DNA of 64,000 nucleotides from Sorex araneus (Eukaryota; Chordata; Mammalia; Eulipotyphla; Soricidae). The stretch lies in assembly GCF_027595985.1 (NCBI RefSeq), contig NC_073305.1, positions 165,636,172 through 165,700,171 of the forward strand, in the 5' to 3' direction. Both the position numbers and the translations under genes were made by a program. Every line of letters starts with the position of its first letter. Within the stretch, counting starts at the first letter, position 1. This document shows, one piece after another, positions 44,641 through 55,950 of the stretch. The notes under the pieces were generated by a model that was not told where the DNA came from, did not search any database, and saw only the letters and a program-made list of their open reading frames with translations.

Positions 44641-44941
44641 AGGTTAAATACTTCGAAAAGAAGTCAACCTGATACTAATAGAATCACCTTTTTATTTATG
44701 GTAGCATGGTGCAAATTTCTATTCTTTTAATTTTTCTATTTACTTACATTTAAAAAATTCTGTTATAGGCCTGTGTTACATAGCAGTTTTTGGACAGTAA
44801 CTATCTGCATGATAGTGGTTGCCTAGGTGTGCAGTAGGTCTTATCATCTAGGCTTGTGTAAATAAAATCCTATGATATGCAGCTCTCTAAGAATGCATGT
44901 CTCAGCATGTATCCCAGCATTAAGTGACACACTGAGGAACT

Positions 44942-44994
44942 TTGCGCGTGCAGGTGCACGCGCGCGCACGCACACACATACACACACACACACA
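44942..44994. repeat. (CG/CA)n microsatellite
   Basis: Alternating purine-pyrimidine: gcgcgtgcaggtgcacgcgcg passes into (CA)n. Potential Z-DNA. Confidence 0.92.
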
Positions 44995-45049
44995 GAGAAA
45001 GAGTTTCTTAAATGCAGCATAGAGAACTTTTGAAAGTTCTACTTTGAGA

Positions 45050-45240
45050 GAGTAAGAAGAAAATTGCCTTCCATAGAGGGTGGAGGTGCAGTGGGGGTGT
45101 GGGGAGGGATAATGGGGATATTGGTGGTGGGAAATGTACACTGGTCAAGAGATGGGTGTTGGAACACAGTACGACTGAAACCTGATCATGAAGGCTATGT
45201 AACTGTGTACCTCACAGTGATTCAATTAAAAAAGATAATA
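45050..45240 (+). mobile_element. L1 3' UTR
   Basis: gtggaggtgcagtgggggtg, gtgggaaatgtacactggtc, gatgggtgttggaacac, cctgatcatgaaggctatg, ctcacagtgattcaatt, A-rich tail. Confidence 0.92.
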
Positions 45241-45279
45241 ATAATAAAAACTACTTCGGCAATCTCTGATTTTATTTTT

Positions 45280-46912
45280 TATTTTTTTAGTTTTTATAAT
45301 GTAGGAGCACTGCTATTTATTCAGCCATTGATATAGCTGATTGCACTGGACATGAACTCCACATCACTTTTTAAAATTTTTTTTAAATTTTATAAGTTAT
45401 TTCACAATGTTTGATTACATTCAATTTTCAAACACTAATCCCACCACCATTACACCTTTCCACCACCAAATACGGGACATTTCCATCCCAAACATCAATC
45501 CCTGTTCCAAAATACAACCAAAATAATATATCTCATATTGTCTCTTATAAAGAACTGCTGAACATGCTTACAAAAGAGTGTTGATATAGAAAACAGTGTG
45601 AAGACTGTTCTATTTTGGTAGGAGCCATTAAGACATTCTATAGGATATCACTAACATGTTGTTAAAGTTTGGGTGATGTGAGCTTTGGTATATATATCTG
45701 AAAATATGTATATATATACATATATATATATTTCCCTCTATGATTTATTGGCCTATTATTTGGACCCCATCAAATATAGTGTGGTAATTATGGGGAATGG
45801 GTAGGGAGTATTTTGTGATGTGTCACGTGGCCGTGAAAGAGACCGCTCAGTCCAGGAGTATGTTTTCTCATATGTAAGGCTGTGCCCGAGTGTGTGGGGA
45901 GCGGCCTTGAGCATGGCAGCAGTTGGGTTGTGGAGGTTTTTGACTGATAGAGCTGGGTCCCTGGGGGTGGAGAGGGCTCTCACCTGCCCCCCTCTGGAGC
46001 GCCCCATGTGAAACAGCCTGGCGAGGAGTCCGGTGGCATGGTTATGGGGGTCTCATGTTATGCTCCCTTTTGGGAGAAGAAGCCGTGTTATCTGGACAAG
46101 TGGCCGATGACGAGATTATCTGGCGCCGTCAGGAGGTGGCTTATGTACCACCTGGGTCGCCTGAGACTGGGGAAAGTGGGTAGAAAATCTCTGCTCCTGG
46201 ACTCTTTGAGCCCAGAGTCCAAGGTCACATAGTTCTGCATTAGCTGGGTTCTGTAGGACTTCACTCATGCGTGAGGCTTGGCTCGAGCACATGGGGAGCA
46301 GCCTTGAGAATGGTGGGAGTTGGATTGTGGAGATTTTTGGCTGCCAAAGTTGGGTGCCTTAGGGCAAGGAGGGCTCTCACCCGCCCTGCTCTGGGGCGCC
46401 CTAGTGAAGACAGCCTGTCGCGGGGTCAGGACATTCTGCGGTGCTCTCTTTGGGGAGTTTTAGTTTATAGTCCCTGGGTCTTGATGATATTTCGTGATGC
46501 TGGGGGCAGTTTGTGGGTGTGACTGCCAAGCTACTGGAAAACTGGGGACCTGGGGGGAGGAGGCCCAGTTCTGATCCAAACTGGCCTGGAGCTCTGAGTT
46601 ACAGGTTTCTGCCTACCTCTGGGCTACAGGCCCTAACTGCATCTTTTGATCTCTTTTGGGATTTATAGGTCTCTGAAATAAGGCCAATAAATGAGCTTAT
46701 GTAGCTGAGCTGGAGATGGTTTGTGGGTGTGTCTCCCACATACCTAACTTTTGGCCGTTTAATTCTTGGTAAACATGGCCCACATTGTTGGGGTCCGGCG
46801 AAAGGCACAGCTGCAATTTTGGGGTATTTGGAAGTCTGAAGGCACCATCAGTCTGCTGATGCACTCGCCCCACAGGTACAGGTTGACCTGCTGGCAGCAC
46901 CATACCCCCCAA
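45280..46912 (-). mobile_element. Unidentified element X, copy 1 (about 1.6 kb)
   Basis: Reverse-strand layout: a right end shared with copy 2 (dgacctgctggcagcacca-like at 46886-46905), a TATA-like acataagc block, two tandem units of about 397 bp (starting 45874 and 46271), then AT-rich sequence ending in an A-rich tail with catgtccagtgc, gcagtgctcctacatt. No long coding frame. Could be a non-autonomous LINE-type element, an L1 5' UTR with monomers, or an LTR. Confidence 0.6.
45874..46660. repeat. Two tandem units of about 397 bp in element X
   Basis: Unit starts gtaaggctgtgcccgag (45874) and gtgaggcttggctcgag (46271). Shared landmarks include ggggagc(g/a)gccttgag, tgtggag(g/a)tttttg and gagggctctcacc. 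Confidence 0.8.
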
Positions 46913-47750
46913 TCTCTGCTTTTAACTGGGATGTTTTGACAAATAACCAGTAAAATGATCACTGATCTTGGTGAGTTTAAGTCTATTTTGTATTTGCCAT
47001 TAAGTTTTCTCCTTATTCCATCTCTTCTCCCGTCCACGTTCCTGGAATTTTTACCTAAAGAACTTCTTTTAATGTTTCTTACTGAGCAAATCTGGTGGCC
47101 AATGTATTTCTTCCAGCTTTTGTATATCTCAAAGAACATTTCACCTTGATTCTGAAAAGATGTTTTGCTTGGTATAGAATCCTAAGTTGATGGGTTGTTG
47201 TTATTTTCTGAGGTTTTCTCACTCAAGTTCTTTCCAAAACAAAATCTGCTGTGATCCCATCATTGTTTCTCAGGACATAATACAATGTTTATATTTGATC
47301 TTTTTCCCCCGCTTTTATAATTTTCTCTCTGTCACTGGCTTACAAAAATTTGATTATGCTGGACCCAGTTGAAGTTTTCTTAATATATTTTTTGTATTGA
47401 ATATTTTGGAATCTAGATTTATAGTTTTCATTAAATTTGGAGAATTACTGGCTTTTGTTCCTCCAGGATTTTTTTTTTCTGTTATCTTCTTTCTTCTCAG
47501 CTTCTTCAGAGATTCCATTATTTGTATTTTAGTAGAGTTCAAGTTGTTCATAGCTCACTGATACTTTATTATTGTAGTAATTTTTCCTTTTCTCTTTTTA
47601 ATTTTGTTTAGTTGTTATAGCCGTACTGTCAAGTTCACTAATGTTTCATCATATAGTTTTGGGAGGAGGTCTTTCTAGAAGTCCATGGGTCCTTTCCAAC
47701 AATTTAGCAGTCAATTCAATTTATAAGAATGAAGCATGGGTCAGGCTCTG
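46913..47750 (-). mobile_element. Old L1 block
   Basis: + strand: aagaacttcttttaatgttt, cttactgagcaaatctgg, then gatgttttgcttggtatag, typical of antisense old L1. Part of the 39850-50101 tract. Confidence 0.65.
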
Positions 47751-47861
47751 TGGTGTCTGAGATTACCTAGTAAACTTTATTGATACTCAGGGCTTCCAAG
47801 GCCATAACCAGTGGTTTTACCCAGTGATGTTCAGTGAACCATGCAGTTCCTTAACTCCTGT

Positions 47862-47895
<34 letters not shown>

Positions 47896-47896
47896 G
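47862..47896. repeat. (CT)n microsatellite
   Basis: CT dinucleotides with one TTT interruption. Confidence 0.92.
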
Positions 47897-48074
47897 TTTT
47901 CTGTAATTTTAAATTGATCCTTAAAAAAATTAGCATAGTATAAACAAAAAAACTAAATTTTTATCACAAATACACTTTGAAATATACTTTAGTTCAGTAA
48001 TGTCAAGTATATTCACATTATTATAAGATACTACTCTACTCTTAATTCTGTCAGATGCATTTTTTATCTCATTG

Positions 48075-48262
48075 TTTTTAAATTTTTTTTTTAATTTTTA
48101 TTTATTTTTTTAGAGCATCACAAACCCATTCATGATTGGAGTTCAGTCATACAGTATTCCAACACCCATCACTCCACCAGTGTACATTTCCTAGCACCAG
48201 TGTCCCCGGGTTCCCTCCCATCACCCCTCACCCCCATGTCATTCTGTTTTCTCTTCATCCAC
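48075..48262 (-). mobile_element. L1 3' UTR fragment
   Basis: ttagagcatcacaaacccat, tattccaacacccatcac, ccaccagtgtacatttcc, gtgtccccgggttccc. Confidence 0.85.
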
Positions 48263-48499
48263 TCTGAGGCCTTTATTTGAGGACCACCATATAAATCAGT
48301 TATATAAATTAATATAATGACAATGACTTTAGTCAATCATATAAAGACAAATGAATTTTAAAAATAATCCAAAAAGTTCAAAACCAAGTGGCACAAGTTC
48401 AGACTATTTTTTTTTAATAATGTAGGAGTACTGCTATTTTTCTGCCATTGATTAAGCTACATGAACTCCACATTACTTTTTTTATTCATTCTGAATGTT

Positions 48500-48720
48500 A
48501 ACTTTATTTTATTATTATTTTTCCCCTTATTTTGATTCACCATGAAATACAGCTACAAATCTTTCATGTTTTAGCTTCAGTCATATAATCATCAAACACC
48601 CATTCCTTCACCAGGGTACACTTTCCACCACCAAAACCCCCAGTATTCCCACCCTTCCCCATTCCAACCCTTCCCCTGCTTGTGTGGCAGACAATTTCCC
48701 CCATACTCTCTCTCTACTTT
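48500..48720 (-). mobile_element. L1 3' UTR inserted in element X
   Basis: ttttgattcaccatgaaata, caaacacccattccttcacc, gtacactttccaccacc, then ctctctctacttt. Element X sequence continues on both sides (compare 45360-45420). Confidence 0.85.
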
Positions 48721-49420
48721 GGTTGCATTCAATATTTCGACACCAGTCTCACCACCACTCAAAACTGCCAAAAAGGTAATGCTAGACGATTTGTTTTGTA
48801 TTGCTTGTTATGGGTAGAATATAATGTCCAGGAAATTCTGTGTCATTTTCTTCCAGGAGCTTTAGTTTATAGTCTCCGGGTCTTGGCATTGATGAGATTA
48901 CATGGCGCTAGGGCAGTTTGTGGGTGTGACTTCCAAGCTTCTGGAAAACTGGGGACCTGGGGGGAAGGAGGCCCAGTCTTGATCCAAATGAGCTTAGAGA
49001 TCTCAGTCACCGGTTCCTGCATATCTGGGTTTTCTTGACTGTCCGCTCTCTGGTGAGTTCATCCTGTTTGGGGTGAGGCTCCTCCAAGCGTGTGGAGAGT
49101 GTTCTTGGGCATGGCGGTTGAGTTCTGGAGGTTTTTGACTGCCGGGGTTCTGCTTGGGGCAGGGAGGGAAATTCAACCTGCCCCACTCAGAGGTGCCCTG
49201 GTGAAGACAGCCTGGAGTGGGGTCATGGCATTCTGTGGCGCTGTCTTCTGGGAGCTTTAGTTTCTAGTCTCTGGGCCTTGGCCATTGATGAGATCACATG
49301 GTGCCAGGGGCATTTTGTGGGTGTGACTACCAAGCTACTGGAAAACCGGGGGCCTCGGGGGAGGAGGCTGAGTCCTGATCTAAGGGAGCCTGGGGCTCTC
49401 AGTCATAAGTTCCCGCCTAC
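48680..49420. repeat. About 395-bp tandem unit in element X copy 2
   Basis: gagctttagttt(a/c)tagtct occurs at 48857 and 49252, 395 bp apart, with matching ctggaaaactggggacctgg / ctggaaaaccgggggcctcg. The first unit is truncated on its left. Confidence 0.78.
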
Positions 49421-49959
49421 CTCTGTGCTACAGGCCCTAACTGTGTCTTTTGATCTCTTTTGGGATTTATGGGTCTCTGAAATAAGGCCAATAAATGAGT
49501 TTATATAGCTGAACTGGAGATGGTTTGTGGGTATATCTCCCACATATCTAACTTTTGGCCGTTTAATTCTTGGTAAACTTGGCTCCACATTGTTGGGGTC
49601 TGGCGAAAGGCACAGCAGCAATTTTGGGGTATCTGGAAGTCTGAATGCACCATTAGGCTGCTGATGCACTCACCCCACAGGTATAGGTTGACCTGCTGGC
49701 AGCACCACACCCCCTCATTTTATTATTAAAGTTCCATTACTTGACTTTTATTTCTAGCTCAACCATGTCTTAAATTTTTATCATGTGAGGAAATTATGAC
49801 TTCCTTTCTGCCATTGCTAACACTTTAATTTATTTTCTGTGGGCTGAATTTCCTCTATATTAAGTTTTGTTTTTTCTCCCATTTCTTGTCATTTTCAATT
49901 GCTGGGAATAGTAGTTTTCCCCCTTTGTTTGTTGCTGTATGTTTATAAATTCTCTGCGG

Positions 49960-50101
49960 TAGGCTGGGGTTTTGAGCACAATCAGCTAAGCTCAGTGTTA
50001 TTCCTGGGTCTGTGCTCAGGGGTCACTCTTGGATGAGTATCAGGGTTGAAAATGAAGTCAGTTGTGTAGAATGCCTTACCCATTGAACTCTTTCTGGCCC
50101 C
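49960..50101 (-). mobile_element. Old SINE
   Basis: tcctgggtctgtgctcagggg, tcactcttggatgag, gaatgccttacccattg, ctctttctggcccc. Confidence 0.75.
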
Positions 50102-51017
50102 ATGTTTATTTATTCTTAAAATATTCTTGAGCACTGTAATGGATGCAGCTAAGTTACTTGGGAGGAAAAATTAGCCCTTTCTTGTCTTTTTGTTTTACTG
50201 AATTTCCCCCTTCCTTGCCCTTAGTTGTTGTTGCTACTATGTGTTAGGGGTCCACCATTTGATTGCAGGGCCAAGGACCACAGGATGGCATTGAGGACTG
50301 AACTCAATGATTTGAGGCAGTGCCCAGCAAGATAGGCTCTGTGTCCCATAGGCATGTGTTTTGCCCATTTTCATGACATTTTAAAAATATTTTCTTATCA
50401 TTCCTAGTGGAGTGTTTAGTTCACTGGGTCAATATTTCTTACTGCTGAAGTAACCAAATAACTTGTTATATGAGATATTTCAGTCTGCCAGCAGTAAAAG
50501 AAAGGTCTCTAGTCTATTCCTTCTCTGTGAGTGTCAACCATTGCTAATGCTGATCCTTGCAAAAGAATCTTTCCATGGACAATCACCATATTCTGTCCTG
50601 TGAATCTAGCCACCAGAATTGCCCTAAGTGCTTAGTACCTTTTCCTCACTTAGAGACTCCACCTAATTCCTTCTTATTTCCTATGCTATGACCTGGAGAT
50701 TTTTCAAAGCTGTATGTAAGAGTGGTCATAGAATTCACATTTATTTCTCATTTCTCAAAGATCAGTATTATTTGTCCAATATTTTGAAATCTGTTAATTC
50801 ATATATTCATCCATCTTTCTTGTTTCAGCTCAGAAAATAAATCTGTTTTCTTAGCCCACATGGCTATTAGCTGAAGCTCTTAGAGACTTCTTGTCATGAA
50901 CTCAGACTTTTGGACTCTCTATTTGTTCATCATTATGGTTGATGTTCCAATTAATCCCGAATCATGTTTATGAAAAATTACAGAACAAGATAAAGTAGAG
51001 GCTAGATAGAAAGCATA
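50102..51017. other. Unassigned non-coding stretch
   Basis: A possible highly decayed SINE lies near 50220-50355; nothing else is recognised. Confidence 0.3.
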
Positions 51018-51320
51018 ATATCTGCAAACCACAGTGCCTAAAAAGAAAATAAGGGAGAGAGAGAGAGAGAGAAAAGGAGAGAGAGAGAAAGAGAGAGGTT
51101 AGAGACAGAGAGAAGGAAAAGAGAGAGAGAAGCAAAGTGTTTGCTATAGGGCTTAGAAGGTGTGGTGGGATGAGTTGGGGGGAAACTGGGAACACTGGTG
51201 ATGGGAAATGTGCACTGGTGAAGGGATGGGTGTTGGAACATTGATGACTACAATTTAATCATGAACAACTAAGTTTGTAACTGTATATCACAGTGATTTA
51301 ATAAAATAATAAAATTTTAA
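51018..51320 (+). mobile_element. L1 3' UTR with GA-rich tract
   Basis: atctgcaaaccacagtgcct, GA-rich tract 51053-51130, gaacactggtgatgggaaat, gtgaagggatgggtgttgg, catgaacaactaagtttgta, gtgatttaataaaat. Confidence 0.92.
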
Positions 51321-51831
51321 AATGAAACATTAAATTAAAAAATAAAATGAAATTCAAAAATAAAAAAGGGAAGCATTATAAAACCAAAAATTTTTACTAA
51401 CACAAATCTGAGAAGAAAGTTCAAGATATAAATGAGTCAGTTATGATTTCTTAGAAAAAATTATAACACAGAACTTCGAAGGTGCATGACATTACATTTT
51501 ATTCCAAGCATATGATTCATCTCCTCCCCTTCAATCAAGAACTTCATGCAAAGAAACTGAGCTTGCACAGAAAGTTGTTTGGCTCAAGAGTTCTGCCCTA
51601 TCTCAGGAATATCAGAACTCAACCATGGTGAGTCATCCAAATTGTGAAGAAGTTCTTCAAATAAAGAAACTATCATGACAGGAACAAGTCATCTTTATAA
51701 ACATACAGAAACAGGGAGAGCATTTTAATTTTGAAATGGCATCTCATCAGGAGGAATGAATGTAGTTTTTATTTTTCCTTGGTTGGTCTTGAGATATCAG
51801 AAATATGAAGTTGGTTTCTTCAAATAAATGA
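51321..51831. other. Unassigned AT-rich stretch
   Basis: Nothing recognised beyond the extended A-rich tail of the L1 on its left. Confidence 0.35.
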
Positions 51832-51842
51832 GTTGATTTCTT

Positions 51843-52385
51843 TTTTTTTCTTTTAATGTTAGAGTTCATGACTTTTCTTAGTCCATACATGTTGTTATTT
51901 GTCTTTTGGTTTGTTGAAACAATAGATCACACATTTCCCAAAATAATGTCTGTCAAAGTGGCTGACCATACAATCTCCAGAGTCACATTCATCTGAAGGG
52001 CTGTCCCAGCAAAGGTGGCTGGTATTGACATTCTTGCTCACCTTGTAATATTTCAGGACAGCCAGTTTAACCTCCTTTCTCTTATGTTTATTCTTCTTGG
52101 GAGTGATGCAAGACTTCTTTCATTTTTTAGCACCACCCTAAAGTCTCAAAACAAGATAAAGAAGGGATTCCTTTTGGATATCGTAGTCCATGTACATCCA
52201 TCTTCAAGATGTTTATAGCGAAGATCAGTCTTTGCTGATCAGGAGTAATTTTTTCCTTATCCTCGATCTTGACCTTTACATTTTCTGTTTTATCTGAGTG
52301 GTATGCCTTGAGAGTGATTGTCATCCCTGTAAGGGTTTCCATAAAAATCTGCATCTTACTGGTGGGCCCACCAGAAAGTCAATTT
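51843..52385 (-). pseudogene. RPS27A: Processed pseudogene of RPS27A (ubiquitin-ribosomal protein S27a fusion)
   Basis: The parent makes ubiquitin fused to small-subunit ribosomal protein S27a. On the reverse strand an ATG at 52352-52354 opens a decayed ubiquitin moiety (MQIF.ETLTG..ITL at the start, [13 protein letters not shown] in the middle). A frameshift near its end leads to a stop at 52127. The S27a part continues in another frame: lysine-rich segment, then a zinc-finger-like region ([20 protein letters not shown]) and a TAA at 51895-51897. A TGA replaces a codon in the lysine-rich linker. Introns are absent. A matching 3' UTR with ATTAAA and an A tail follows. Exact repeats gttgatttctt at 51832-51842 and 52386-52396 mark L1-type insertion. 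Not functional. Confidence 0.96.
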
Positions 52386-52396
52386 GTTGATTTCTT

Positions 52397-53335
52397 CAGC
52401 TGAAGGGTGGTGTGAGTGAAATGAGGGTCCAATGAAGAAGTACTGAGACTAAGTACTTTTTATTATACAGGTGCTAAGATGTTTGAAACTTCAAATTGTG
52501 GGTAGTTCTTCTGACTCTCCATTTTATGTGAGTGAGGGAGACGTTGGTTCTGATTCTGGCCTGTTAACACACGGTAAATCTCGTGTCATGTTAGATATAT
52601 TTTTAGGTAATGAAAACGAACTCAGCAGACTGTAATCTGCAGTTCTGACAATGCCCAATTGTGTGGCATGCTACAAATGCTCTCCATTGTACTCTCTGAG
52701 AAGGGTTGACAGTGTTGCAATGTGATCCTTTCCTGTGACTTCTCTTTATGTTGTTTATTTTGTGTTTGGCAAATAGACTTGATGACAGGGTTTCAGAAAA
52801 GAGAAGAAAAGAAACCTCACGCTGGGTATTGAAATGCAAGTTTTGCGCTGATTAGAGAAATCTTCAGAGGTAGAGTTGTGGGAACAAGCAGTTCAGGCCT
52901 GGTGACAGTCTATTGTGAAACAGACTGACTGACGCATAACTACAACTGGAGCAGGACTGACAAGAAATGAAATAGATGGGGTGGGAAAAACTTGGTAGAG
53001 ATGTATGTCAGGGGAGAACTGAGAATGGGAGGGTGAGAGCATGTAGATGTTGGGGAATGCGTCTTCACGAGGAACCTGTTATAATGAGATCAGCCAGAAC
53101 TGATGTCATCAACATTCACGTTTCTACATGTACCTCCCTGCTACCAAACAGGGTACAGCTAACTAATTCTATCAAATCATTTTGGTCATTAAACTCATCG
53201 TTTATGTTAGTTTGATCGTTAAATTCACTAGTTTATTAGACTTCAAATAAATTACATTCTGTTTAACTAAATCACTCCACATTTCTTTTAGATGAATCAC
53301 TCCATATTATTTTAAAATAAACTATTTATGTATTT
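52397..53335. other. Unassigned non-coding stretch
   Basis: No recognised gene or repeat. Confidence 0.35.
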
Positions 53336-53498
53336 GGTTTTGGGGTCACGCCCAGTCAGGCTTACTCCTGGCTCTGCATTCAGGGATCACTGCTGGCAGG
53401 CTCAGGGGACCATATGGGGTGCCAGAGATTGAACCCGGGTTATTTGACTTGCATGCAAGTCAAATGTTCTACCCACTGTACTATTGCTTCAATCCCCA
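53336..53498 (-). mobile_element. SINE containing a 24-bp palindrome
   Basis: ggggtcacgcccagtcaggc, ctctgcattcagggatcac, ctcaggggaccatatgg, gattgaacccgggtt, then an unusual perfect palindrome at 53442-53465 (half-site atttgacttgca), and ctactattg-type head end. Confidence 0.88.
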
Positions 53499-54761
53499 AA
53501 TCGTTCCATATTCTTTACAGCTGCACACAACAAAGATGTTTTTAGCAAAGCCTTTTTATCATTTAAAATCGACTTGTATTTTCCTTTTCTCTTTCCCTTC
53601 TGTTGTTGCTGCAGTGACCAGCAAGTTGCATAATTAATTTTGGTGCTCACTATGTGTGGCGGGGTGGGGGTGGGGCAGGAGAGGGGCTCCCATGATGGTG
53701 ATGCTTTCGAACAGGTGGTTGTGCTGCAGCAGGGATGGTGCATTTTTGTTGTCACTCCAGGGATCATAGCACATGGGACAGTTTTGGGGATTTAACTTGT
53801 GACCCCAGCCTCCACTCTACAACAGAGTTATCCTTGGAGCTAAGATTTATTTCTTGTCAATGTGAACCTTTCCACAAGTCCAGGCAAGTCGTCTCCAAGG
53901 CCACTGTTACTCAGGTGTCAATTCAGTGAGGGAGGACTGATCTTTTCACCTATACCCTCTGGAGTACCAGTTAAAGTTAGGGGAGGAGAGAGACTGCCTT
54001 GATGTGGAAGCGTTTCATGCTGCTTCTACTCACGGCCAAGCAAATGGAATTAGTTGCATGAATGTGCACTATTGAAAACAGACTATGAGCAGTAGAATCC
54101 TCTATGGGTAGTCAAAGGAAGGAGAACTAAATATCAAAGAATCCTTGATACTCATCATCTTGCCTCCCAGGATGTTATGCACAATGCCCCATTGCCTGGC
54201 TGAGCTCTTTTATTTTTTTTTTCTTTTGCTTTCTAACTTGCTCTTAATTGGCTTTGCTAACACCTACTAATCTTTCTCGCTTCAGGTTAAATGATTATTT
54301 GCTTCAAATTCCCTCTCCTATTAGACAATAAACTCTGCATTACTTATTCTTATTTCCCCAGTCCCTAACACAGCACTTAGTATCTAGTTAGTCAGATATT
54401 TATAAGTAAATAACTACTTTGGGTAATCACTGAGGCAGCTAGAAATTTCCTATTGTTAATACTTTTCTGTTTTGCTGGCTATAGAAGCACCCAAAGCTAT
54501 AGCCAACCCAGTTTTATAAGAGGCAGACAGGAAGCTGGGAGACATTTATGTACCGCTAGGACATAGGTGCTGCTAATTGTCAACAATTATTTGAGTTCCT
54601 GACACAGGAGAAACATTTCGTTTGCTCATGATATCGTTGTTCCAAATAATACTGTTAAATTTTAATACAAAAAGTTATTTTCCTGGCCATTAGTGTAATA
54701 TGTATACATTGTAGGAAAATTGGAAAGCACATCAATTTTTTAAAGGGGACTGTAAGGGTCA
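53499..54761. other. Unassigned non-coding stretch
   Basis: A G-rich run occurs at 53659-53680. No gene recognised. Confidence 0.35.
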
Positions 54762-54830
54762 GGGTGCAACTTAGCATTAAGGCATTTGCCTTGCAGGTGT
54801 GAGGTCATAGCATCTCCTTCTCCCCCCAAG
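54762..54830 (+). mobile_element. Possible minor tRNA SINE fragment
   Basis: gggtgcaacttagcattaag, gcatttgccttgcaggtgtg and aggtcatagcatctcc resemble a tRNA-like head with a decayed B box. Confidence 0.35.
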
Positions 54831-54904
54831 TGTTTCATCAGGAATATGCCTCAAGGAGTAGAATTCATCATGCCTAGCACATTTGAAGGCCTGATTTAAA
54901 TACT

Positions 54905-55530
54905 TCTTTTTAATTAAAAAGCTGTGCTTTGCAAAGTTAATGATAGTTGAGTTTTAGACATACAGTGTTCTAGCACTGATTCCCTCCACGAGTGTTTCCA
55001 AGTTCTCTCTTGTACCTCCTTCTCCTTTCTGCCACTTTGACCAGCATACTTGAGAATTTGGTTGTTTTAATTTGAATCTCATGTTCTCGGTGTTTCTTGG
55101 CTCTGTGGATTGGATATGGCTCTGTACCACTCCCCCACATTACCAACGTGCCTGAGGCCCTCGACTCCTGCCATTACTTTGTTATTTCATCTTTCCCTCT
55201 GGATTTCTTTCCTTTTAGGGTTCTCTCCTCCCTATACTCTGGCGTCAAGGGTGATCTAGGCATCCCCCCTTGACTACATTGCATCTCATCTTCAGTTCTT
55301 CTACATATTATAGATAAATTAGATCATCCTGCGTTTGTCCTTAATCTTCTGGGTCACTTCACTCAACATGTTATCTTCCAGTTCCATCCACGTTGCAGCA
55401 AATTGCATAATTTCATTGTTACTTACAGTTGCAGAGTATTCTATTGTGTGTATAGCAAATCTTCATAATCCATTCATCTGTCTTTGGACACCTAGGTTGA
55501 CTTCATTTATTAGTTATTGTTCTAAGTGTG
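54905..55530 (-). mobile_element. L1 3' end, antisense
   Basis: 3' UTR part (agttgagttttagacatac, agtgttctagcactgattcc) followed by ORF2 C-terminal DNA: cttcactcaacatgttatct, gttgcagagtattctattgt, catctgtctttggacacc. Frames broken. Confidence 0.82.
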
Positions 55531-55639
55531 AAGCCCTGATTTTTATTCCCAGCACTTTATGTCTCTCTCACCCCAGGTCTTCTAGGTAAAACTCTCATGA
55601 TCTCTGAGAACTACAGGAGTGGCCCCTACTGTACCTATA

Positions 55640-55738
55640 TATACAGGTATATTATATATCTATATATACATATATCATATACATATACAGGTGTCTCTAT
55701 TCTTATATGTGTGTATATGTATATATGTATATATAAGC
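55640..55738. repeat. TA-rich microsatellite
   Basis: Interrupted TATA/TATACA repeats. Confidence 0.85.
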
Positions 55739-55743
55739 TCCTT

Positions 55744-55918
55744 GTGTCGTATTCATATGCCAAAACCAGTACCAATGATTGGTCTCATTCCCCTATCCCT
55801 GAAAGAGCCTCCAATGCGGCACCGTTGGGAAGGACGAGTAAAGAGAGGCTTTTAAAATCTCAGGAATAGAATGAATGGAGACGTTACTGAGACTGCTCGA
55901 GAAAATCGATGAACAATG

Positions 55919-55950
<32 letters not shown>

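Larger units (their letters stand above)
48405..49717 (-). mobile_element. Unidentified element X, copy 2 (about 1.3 kb)
   Basis: Same ends and order as copy 1: left end aatgtaggagtactgctatt and catgaactccacattac; right end gacctgctggcagcaccac. An L1 3' UTR (48500-48720) has inserted near its A-rich end. Contains tatataaac (about 49502 on the reverse strand) in the shared block. Confidence 0.62.
39850..50101 (-). mobile_element. Old L1, antisense, broken by many insertions
   Basis: L1 order on the reverse strand: 3' part of ORF2 (39850-40640), ORF2 including reverse-transcriptase-region DNA (41460-42650, 43153-44460), more 5' blocks (46913-47750) and a last piece (49730-49955). Inserted in it are two RTE-type repeats, a young L1, two L1 3' UTRs in the other direction, two element X copies and SINEs. 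That these blocks come from one L1 insertion is inferred from their order. Confidence 0.55.

Noticed and set aside
45710-45735. TA-rich palindromic run as a regulatory or origin site
   Set aside because: Simple (TA)n within the AT-rich part of element X; no independent support.
46759-47139. Recurrent frame with WGECIS and MVPSDFQIP (also near 49501-49710 and 21-452)
   Set aside because: The shared peptide comes from shared element X DNA. The frames are short, start at different points and diverge outside the repeat.
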